Shown one piece after another: positions 6,045-11,795 of a stretch of 14,760 nucleotides of DNA. This DNA is from Pirellulaceae bacterium (GTDB lineage: Bacteria > Planctomycetota > Planctomycetia > Pirellulales > Pirellulaceae): assembly GCA_020846515.1 (NCBI GenBank), contig JADLDX010000585.1:1-14760 (forward strand), read 5' to 3'. The number at the start of each line of letters is the position of its first letter. Position 1 is the first letter of the stretch. Under the pieces are notes generated by a model. The model saw only the letters and a list, made by a program, of their open reading frames with translations, did not search any database and was not told the DNA's origin. Made by a program: the position numbers and the translations under genes.

Positions 6045-6049
6045 AGGAG
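6045..6049 (+). promoter_or_regulatory. Shine-Dalgarno AGGAG deciding a GTG start
   Basis: AGGAG ends eight bases before GTG 6058. It supports this start over an upstream ATG at 5920, which would run 112 bases inside the preceding gene, and over the ATG at 6076, which would shorten the signal peptide. Confidence 0.65.
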
Positions 6050-6057
6050 CGATTGTT

Positions 6058-9000
6058 GTGATCCGATTCTCTTTGATGTTCGTTTGTATCCTGGCCGGTT
6101 GTTTGAGCCAGTTGCTTGAATGCGTGGGTGATGAATTTGAAAAGTCCATACTGCCCATCTTGCGTGAGTCCTGCAATACCTGTCACTCCACGGAGAAGGT
6201 CGAAGGAGAATTAGACCTCGAGCGATTTGATTCTCTGGGAGTCATCAAGCAACACACGGAAGTCTGGGAGCAAGTTCTGCATCAACTAGAGTTGGGTGAG
6301 ATGCCTCCCAAAGGTTCAAAGCAGCTTTCGAATCAGCAGAAGCAGCAATTGATCGGCTGGGTCCGAAAGACGCTGGATGAAGTGGCTTTAGCCAATGCCG
6401 GTGATCCAGGCGCGGTGGTTTTACGTCGACTATCGAATCATGAATATACCTATACGCTTCGCGATCTGACCGGCATCGATACACTCGAACCGGCTCGGGA
6501 TTTCCCGGTCGACGGCGCTGCCGGAGAAGGATTTACGAATGTCGGCGCAGCTTTGGTGATGTCGCCTGCTCTGTTGACGAAGTACCTGGATGCGGCCAAG
6601 GAGGTCTCGCGTCATATGGTCTTGCTCGACGATGGTATTCGCTTTTCCAGTAGTGACTCTCAACAAGATTGGACGGATGAAACGCTTGCGGCCATTCGGA
6701 ACTTTTATGCTCGATATACGACCTACGGTGATGCATCCAAGTCGGTTCAGCAAGGTATTCCGCTGGACGTGGGGACTGAAACCGGACGTTTGCCGTTGCA
6801 ACGCTATCTCGACGCGGTTCAGGGGCGCGGCGATACCGCACACCTTAGCCCAAAGTATTTGAAGCTGCTGCGTGAGGCCCTCGAAGCATCTCAGCCATCG
6901 CCGTTGCTTGCGCCGCTAATCCAAAAGTATCGGGCCAAACAACTAACGGCTGCGGACATCGAGGCATGGCAAAAACTGCTGTGGCGCTTTGCCAATGTGG
7001 GACATATCGGCAAGGTGAACGGACCCAAGGCGTGGCAAGAACCCGTAACACCTTTGGTGGCCAGGCAAGAACTGCAATGGAAGTTTGAAGGCAACCGTGA
7101 CCATACTGTTTATTTGGTGGCCACCAATGCCGGCGATGGAGACAAAGGAGATGTCGTCGTTTGGGAAAGCCCTCGATTGGTCGCGAAAGGTCGCCCTGAT
7201 CTCCCAATTCAGAACCTTTCAGAAGTTATCGCGTATTTGGAAGCCAAACGCACGCAACTGGTCGCTGACTCGGAAGCGTGCCTGGCGGCACTGGCAGCCG
7301 GGAACGAAAACGCGCCACCGGAATCGCTGGCCATGTGGCGCGAGTACTTGGGGTTCGGTTTCTCAACGCTCGAACCGCTCATGGTTCGCAAAATGGAGAG
7401 TGCGTCTGGATACAACTTTGTTCAAGGTTGGGTGGGCGACAACGCACTTAGCGTTTTGGCCAATTCGTCGGACAACTCCGTTCGAATTCCAGGCGTAATG
7501 CCAGGACACAGTGTTGCGACGCATCCAGCACCGGATCGCGCCGCGGTCATCGCATGGAAATCATCAGCGGCATCCAAGCTAATGATCCAAGGCAGCGTGG
7601 TTCACGCGCATCCCGAATGCGGCAATGGTATCGCATGGTCGGTGGAAGTTCGCCGGGGTGCGAATGTCGAGCGATTGGCCTCTGGATTTTCCGAACGCTC
7701 TAAAGTGCTTACCTTTGGCCCTTTCGAGAATGTGCGTATCGAGCCAGAACAAGTTGTGGCGTTGGTGGTCAGTCCACGGGATGGAAATCACTCCTGTGAT
7801 ATGACGACCGTGAATTTGACTATTCATGACGGTACCAGGACGTGGGATCTCGCCAAAGATGTCTCGCCGAATATACTCGCTGGCAATCCCCATGGACCCT
7901 GGCACTTTCTCAGCCAACCAGCCTCACAGGACATCGGCACCGAATTGCCAGCGCCCATTGCCCAGTGGCGCAAATCGCCATCAGCCGAGTTGGCTGTGCA
8001 AGTGCGTGAGCATCTTGCTAAGGAGTTTCCGCTGACGCATCCGTTGCTAGCCGTCGCGCTCAAGTCGTATAAGCCATCTGGTACGACTGTCAATTTGACG
8101 GCACGCGCGCCTGCGATCGAAGAGATAAAGATTCCGGCTGTGTTGGCTGAAGGAGCCACGCTGGTCGTCACGGGACGGTTAGCATCCAACGACGCTGGCA
8201 GCGTGCAAATGCAAATTTTGCCCAACAAACCAGCGAACAATCAAACGATTATCGCTGGCGAGGCATCGACCACGCAGCAGAAGGCGCAGTGGAGCGACAA
8301 TCGACTCGTCACTCAATATAGTTCACCGATTATCGTCAACGATAACAGCCCGGAACGCAAACGCTTCGAAGCGGCGTTCGACGAGTTTCGATCGTTGTTC
8401 CCATTGGCACTTTGTTATGACCGCATCGTACCGGTCGATGAAGTGGTCACGTTGACGCTTTACTATCGCGAAGACGATCACTTGCAAAGATTGATGTTGG
8501 AGGAAGCCGAGGTCCTAGAACTGAATCGATTGTGGAACCAGTTGCGTTTTATTAGCCAGGCGCCGATCAAGCAAGTGGATGCTTTTGAACAGCTGTGGCA
8601 ATTCGCCACGCAGGACGCTGACCCGAGCGCCTTTGAACCCTTGCGAGAGCCTCTCAAGGCACAGGCAGCAGCTTTTCGAAAGGTTCAAGAAGAGGCAGTA
8701 CCATTGCAGAAGCAAGCCATTATCAAGTTTGCGGCACAAGCCTGGCGTCGCCCCTTGAACGCCAAGGAAGTTGCGGAGCTGGAAACGTTTTCGCCGCGAT
8801 TGATGCTGGTTCGAGTCTTAGCGTCACCTGCGTTCCTCTATCGCGGCGAGCAGACGCCTCAAGTTACCGGGGCGGTCAGCGACTGGGAGCTTGCATCCCG
8901 GCTGAGCTATTTTCTCTGGTCGTCGGCGCCTGATGAACAATTGAGTCTCTTGGCTGCACAGGGCAAGTTAAGAGACCCGGATGTGTTGGGGGCACAAGCG

Positions 9001-9876
9001 CGACGAATGCTCAAGGACGTGCGTATGCGTCGACTGGCGACCGAGTTCGGGTGCCAGTACTTGCATGTGCGTGATGTCGCTGAATTGGATGAAAAGAGTG
9101 AACGGCACTTTCCAACTTTTGTCCAACTGCGCGAAGACATGCAAGAAGAGGTTACTCGCTTTTATGTCGATATGTTTCAGAACAATCGTAGCGTGTTAGC
9201 TCTGCTGGCTGCGGATTATTCGTTTATCAATAAACCTTTGGCAGATCACTATGGGTTACCGTTTGAGGGCGATGGTTGGCAGCGTGTTGAAGGGTTGCGA
9301 GCACATGGGCGAGGTGGTGTGTTGGGCTTTGCAGCTACGTTGGCCAAGCATTCTGGTGCCTCGCGAACCAGTGCCATCCTGCGAGGCACTTGGATCAGTG
9401 AAGTCATGCTGGGTGAGAAGATACCCAATCCACCCCAAGGTGTGCCGACACTCCCAGAGGAGGCGCCTGCCGGATTGAGTGAGAGGCAATTGATTGAACG
9501 CCACAGTAGTGATGAAAAGTGTGCGGGCTGCCATAATCGCATCGATCCCTTCGGCTTTGCCCTAGAGGGTTTTGATGCGATTGGGCGTATTCGGAAAGCG
9601 GATACCCAAACGGTGTTATACGATGGAACGGCCATAGCGGGCATGAGCGAGTTGCGGGAATACTTTTTACGCAAAAGAAGCGCGGACTTTTTAAAGCAAT
9701 TCAATCGCAAATTGCTGGGCTATGCGCTCGGTCGCAGCGTACAGTTATCGGATCATCCGCTGATCGAGAAATTGACGCAGGTAGAGGGACAGGCAGTCGG
9801 AGACATTATTGAGTTGATTGTACGAAGCCAGCAGTTTCGTGAAATACGGGGCGAAGAGCGTTTGGTACGTGACTGA
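6058..9876 (+). CDS. Large di-haem DUF1587/DUF1595/DUF1592/DUF1588/DUF1585 secreted protein
   Basis: With the GTG start this is a 1272-residue exported protein. The N-terminus IRFSLMFVCILAGCLSQ is a signal sequence; LAGC (12-15) could be a lipobox. A planctomycete cytochrome c-like segment has the haem motif CNTCH (39-43), followed by the usual EGELDLERF. DUF1587 starts near 122 (LRRLSNHEYTYTLRDLTGID). A long middle region (about 200-890) includes a WKFEGNRDHTVYLVATNAGDGDKGD segment near 340, probably a beta-sandwich. Then come DUF1595 near 892 (AQAWRRPLNAKEV), DUF1592 from about 940 (DWELASRLSYFLWSSAPDE), DUF1588 from about 1083 with a second haem motif CAGCH (1155-1159), and DUF1585 at the end (QFNRKLLGYALGRSVQLSD). 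Such proteins are normally paired with DUF1552 proteins, as here. They are expected to be periplasmic or surface redox proteins; the reaction is unknown. The middle region makes it longer than many relatives. Confidence 0.92.
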   Translation: MIRFSLMFVCILAGCLSQLLECVGDEFEKSILPILRESCNTCHSTEKVEGELDLERFDSLGVIKQHTEVWEQVLHQLELGEMPPKGSKQLSNQQKQQLIGWVRKTLDEVALANAGDPGAVVLRRLSNHEYTYTLRDLTGIDTLEPARDFPVDGAAGEGFTNVGAALVMSPALLTKYLDAAKEVSRHMVLLDDGIRFSSSDSQQDWTDETLAAIRNFYARYTTYGDASKSVQQGIPLDVGTETGRLPLQRYLDAVQGRGDTAHLSPKYLKLLREALEASQPSPLLAPLIQKYRAKQLTAADIEAWQKLLWRFANVGHIGKVNGPKAWQEPVTPLVARQELQWKFEGNRDHTVYLVATNAGDGDKGDVVVWESPRLVAKGRPDLPIQNLSEVIAYLEAKRTQLVADSEACLAALAAGNENAPPESLAMWREYLGFGFSTLEPLMVRKMESASGYNFVQGWVGDNALSVLANSSDNSVRIPGVMPGHSVATHPAPDRAAVIAWKSSAASKLMIQGSVVHAHPECGNGIAWSVEVRRGANVERLASGFSERSKVLTFGPFENVRIEPEQVVALVVSPRDGNHSCDMTTVNLTIHDGTRTWDLAKDVSPNILAGNPHGPWHFLSQPASQDIGTELPAPIAQWRKSPSAELAVQVREHLAKEFPLTHPLLAVALKSYKPSGTTVNLTARAPAIEEIKIPAVLAEGATLVVTGRLASNDAGSVQMQILPNKPANNQTIIAGEASTTQQKAQWSDNRLVTQYSSPIIVNDNSPERKRFEAAFDEFRSLFPLALCYDRIVPVDEVVTLTLYYREDDHLQRLMLEEAEVLELNRLWNQLRFISQAPIKQVDAFEQLWQFATQDADPSAFEPLREPLKAQAAAFRKVQEEAVPLQKQAIIKFAAQAWRRPLNAKEVAELETFSPRLMLVRVLASPAFLYRGEQTPQVTGAVSDWELASRLSYFLWSSAPDEQLSLLAAQGKLRDPDVLGAQARRMLKDVRMRRLATEFGCQYLHVRDVAELDEKSERHFPTFVQLREDMQEEVTRFYVDMFQNNRSVLALLAADYSFINKPLADHYGLPFEGDGWQRVEGLRAHGRGGVLGFAATLAKHSGASRTSAILRGTWISEVMLGEKIPNPPQGVPTLPEEAPAGLSERQLIERHSSDEKCAGCHNRIDPFGFALEGFDAIGRIRKADTQTVLYDGTAIAGMSELREYFLRKRSADFLKQFNRKLLGYALGRSVQLSDHPLIEKLTQVEGQAVGDIIELIVRSQQFREIRGEERLVRD

Positions 9877-9904
9877 AACGGTGGATGTGGGCCTTGTTTT
9901 GATA

Positions 9905-9926
9905 GTAGCAGCCCTCTGGTCGCTGC
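9905..9926. repeat. Possible degenerate REP-like hairpin
   Basis: GTAG (9905-9908) is followed by an imperfect hairpin: GCAGC (9908-9912) with GCTGC (9922-9926), an inner CC/GG pair and a two-base bulge. It is followed by AT. The GTAG at the foot recalls the REPs around the transposase, but the stem sequence is unrelated, so it may be chance. Confidence 0.3.
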
Positions 9927-10024
9927 ATCTTGGCAGTGGATAGAGCAGTATTCTCGTGACAGTATATTAGGGGGTTCGGACAGCCGGTATACCGATATGC
10001 AGGCTACTGCATCCTACGGCCCGC

Positions 10025-10072
10025 TGAGGTAAACTGGGGCTGATGGAAGCTGGGGCTGAGGTACACTGGGCC
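10025..10072 (+). repeat. Three tandem 16-bp repeats upstream of the DUF1552 gene
   Basis: Three directly adjacent 16-bp units are TGAGGTAAACTGGGGC (10025-10040), TGATGGAAGCTGGGGC (10041-10056) and TGAGGTACACTGGGCC (10057-10072). The period is exact and the units differ at a few positions. They end 34 bases before the ATG at 10107 in a 230-base intergenic region. They could be protein-binding sites in the leader or a small variable-number repeat; no regulator is known from the window. Confidence 0.75.
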
Positions 10073-10092
10073 GCCGGCTCAAGATTGAATCT

Positions 10093-10099
10093 AGAAGGA
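10093..10099 (+). promoter_or_regulatory. Shine-Dalgarno AGAAGGA for the DUF1552 gene
   Basis: AGAAGGA ends seven bases before ATG 10107 and supports that start. Confidence 0.7.
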
Positions 10100-10106
10100 A
10101 TAAGCC

Positions 10107-11432
10107 ATGCAGAAACATCAATTCGTGAGACGGACTTTTCTCCGTGGTATCGGTGTCACGATGGCTCTGCCATGGTTGGAATCGATGCAAGTGTGGGGTG
10201 ACGAGACGAAATCTGCTGCTAGCGAAGCTCCAGTGCGGTTATGCGTAACCTTTTCCGGGAACGGCTTTCATTCGAAAGAATGGTGGGCCAAGGGAGAAGG
10301 AAAGAGCTTGGAACTCGGCAGAGTGCTTGAGCCGCTGGCTGACTTCCGAGATAAGTTGCTCTTTGTGAAGGGCCTGTATCACGAAGAAGCCCGCAAGGGC
10401 AACATCCATAGTTCGCAGACGGGCAACATGCTTTCGGGTGCACCGATCGCAAGTGGTGGTGCTATTCGTTCCGGAACTAGCTTTGACCAGTTACTGGCAC
10501 AGACTTACGGTCGCAGTACGAAGGTACCTAGCCTGGTGTTAGCATGCGAGAAATCCAATCCGTCTGTGCACAAAAATTACTCGATGCTTTACAGCTCTCA
10601 CATTTCGTGGTCTTCGCCGACCACGCCGACTCCGTTGGAACTCTACCCTGCCCTGGCCTTCGATCGACTGTTCAAAGACGAAGCTTCGCCGGAGGACAAG
10701 AGTGTATTGGATGCTGTATTGGCCGATGCACAAGATTTGCGACGCAGCATTAGTAGCGGCGATCAGCGCAAGCTGGACGAATATCTCGACAGTGTGCGTG
10801 AAGTGGAAAAGCGGATTGAGAACGCGGGTAAGCGAGGCGAGTTGCAAGGCTGGCGACCGACGTTCGACAAACCCAACATACAGCGTCCAACCGACGGAGT
10901 CCCACAGGACATCGTCGAGCACATGAAGTTGATGTGTGACATTCTTGTGCTCGGTTTCCAGACGGACACGACCCGTATCACAACGCTGAAGCTCAATAAC
11001 GACCACAGTGCTTTGCGTTTCCCGAATGTACCCAGTGTGCAGCAGCCTGGGCACGGGATCGATTACATGATCCATCACCTTCTGTCGCACAGCGATGGCG
11101 AGGACTATCTCAAGGTGAACCAGCTTTTCATGGAGCAACTCGCCTACCTTGCCAGGAAGCTTGACAGCATCCAAGAAGGCTCGCGAACGTTGCTCGACAA
11201 TACGATGCTTATGCATTGCTCGAGTATGATGGCTGGCGCGAAGCATGATAACGACCAACTGCCAGTGATTCTGTTGGGTGGTGGCGGTGGCCGGTTGCCC
11301 GGTGGTCGCGTGTTGGACTACAAAGACAAACCCGATCGGCAATTGTGCCGTCTGTTCTTGTCGATGATGGACAAGATGGACGTGCATCCTCAAACGTTCG
11401 GCGACGCCAAGACGATGCTCGAAGAGGTCTGA
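10107..11432 (+). CDS. DUF1552 family secreted protein
   Basis: This 441-residue protein starts MQKHQFVRRTFLRGIGVTMA. RRTFLRG at residues 8-14 followed by a hydrophobic stretch is a twin-arginine-type export signal, as usual in the family. The DUF1552 core is recognisable: VRLCVTFSGNGFHSKEWW, LLFVKGLYHEEARKGNIHSS, GAPIASGGAIRSGTSFDQLLA, LDEYLDSVREVEKRI, and the C-terminal MLMHCSSMMAGAKHDNDQLP followed by a Gly-rich GGGGGRLPGG and CRLFLSMMDKMDV. The family is largely planctomycete/verrucomicrobial and almost always sits next to a DUF1592-type cytochrome gene, here 230 bases upstream. A functional partnership in the periplasm is inferred from that association; no activity is established. The start is set by a strong Shine-Dalgarno. 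The gene ends 21 bases before a hairpin terminator. Confidence 0.93.
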   Translation: MQKHQFVRRTFLRGIGVTMALPWLESMQVWGDETKSAASEAPVRLCVTFSGNGFHSKEWWAKGEGKSLELGRVLEPLADFRDKLLFVKGLYHEEARKGNIHSSQTGNMLSGAPIASGGAIRSGTSFDQLLAQTYGRSTKVPSLVLACEKSNPSVHKNYSMLYSSHISWSSPTTPTPLELYPALAFDRLFKDEASPEDKSVLDAVLADAQDLRRSISSGDQRKLDEYLDSVREVEKRIENAGKRGELQGWRPTFDKPNIQRPTDGVPQDIVEHMKLMCDILVLGFQTDTTRITTLKLNNDHSALRFPNVPSVQQPGHGIDYMIHHLLSHSDGEDYLKVNQLFMEQLAYLARKLDSIQEGSRTLLDNTMLMHCSSMMAGAKHDNDQLPVILLGGGGGRLPGGRVLDYKDKPDRQLCRLFLSMMDKMDVHPQTFGDAKTMLEEV

Positions 11433-11453
11433 GCCGAACTAACCCTCGAGCTA

Positions 11454-11516
11454 ACCCTCCCAGCGCAGCGCCCGGGAGGGTCGAAAAAACAGGCGCTACT
11501 GCAGCCTGTTTTTTCG
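11454..11516. terminator. Double hairpin, bidirectional intrinsic terminator after DUF1552
   Basis: The second hairpin is the strong one: CGAAAAAACAGGC (11482-11494) pairs perfectly with GCCTGTTTTTTCG (11504-11516) around a nine-base loop. This gives a stem with a six-T run on the plus strand and, by symmetry, on the minus strand. Just upstream, ACCCTCCC (11454-11461) pairs with GGGAGGGT (11474-11481). A second GGGAGGGT (11517-11524) follows the terminator and could pair with the same ACCCTCCC, enclosing the whole structure. It would end transcripts of the DUF1592-DUF1552 group. Confidence 0.8.
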
Positions 11517-11561
11517 GGGAGGGTGCCTGCGCCGCACAAACGAGCCCGCAGCGTAATGATT

Positions 11562-11587
11562 GACGAGTCGCGGAGCGATTCGTCCAC
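11562..11587 (-). repeat. Solitary REP, GTAG changed to GTGG
   Basis: The arms GACGAGTCGC (11562-11571) and GCGATTCGTC (11575-11584), with one wobble and loop GGA, match the right-hand REPs of the RAYT module except for one compensated position in the stem. The foot reads CCAC instead of CTAC. No opposing partner REP was found within 100 bases. It lies about 10 kb from the transposase. Confidence 0.75.
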
Positions 11588-11795
11588 AGCCCGCGCCGAC
11601 GAGCCAGCAAATACACAACCTGCACAGAATAGGGCGAATACGCCTTTTAGCAAAACAGGGTCACCATGGCGACTAAGCAGGCACGAACCGTCGCAGACTA
11701 TGGTTCATGAATCTTCCCGCCCAGGGGGTGCTGCGATACACTAACACGGACAAGTTGTCAGTCCAATAAACAGCCACGGCGAGCGAAAAGCGGTT
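11588..11795. other. Remainder of the 363-base gap before the TPR gene
   Basis: The gap 11433-11795 holds the terminator and the solitary REP described separately. The last 208 bases show no convincing gene. A 14-codon ATG frame at 11666-11710 is too short to support. A promoter for the TPR gene must lie here, since the terminator isolates it from DUF1552, but I could not pick out confident -35 and -10 boxes. Confidence 0.4.

Noticed and set aside
5920..6057. Upstream ATG extension of the di-haem protein
   Set aside because: It would overlap the preceding gene by 112 bases and put 46 polar residues before the signal sequence; AGGAG at 6045-6049 points to GTG 6058.
10539..11393. 284-codon minus-strand open frame opposite the DUF1552 gene
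   Set aside because: Shadow frame; the + strand encodes a full, well-conserved DUF1552 protein.
11666..11710. 14-codon ATG frame as a leader peptide before the TPR gene
   Set aside because: No attenuator-like hairpins or regulatory codon runs nearby, and the Shine-Dalgarno is unconvincing.
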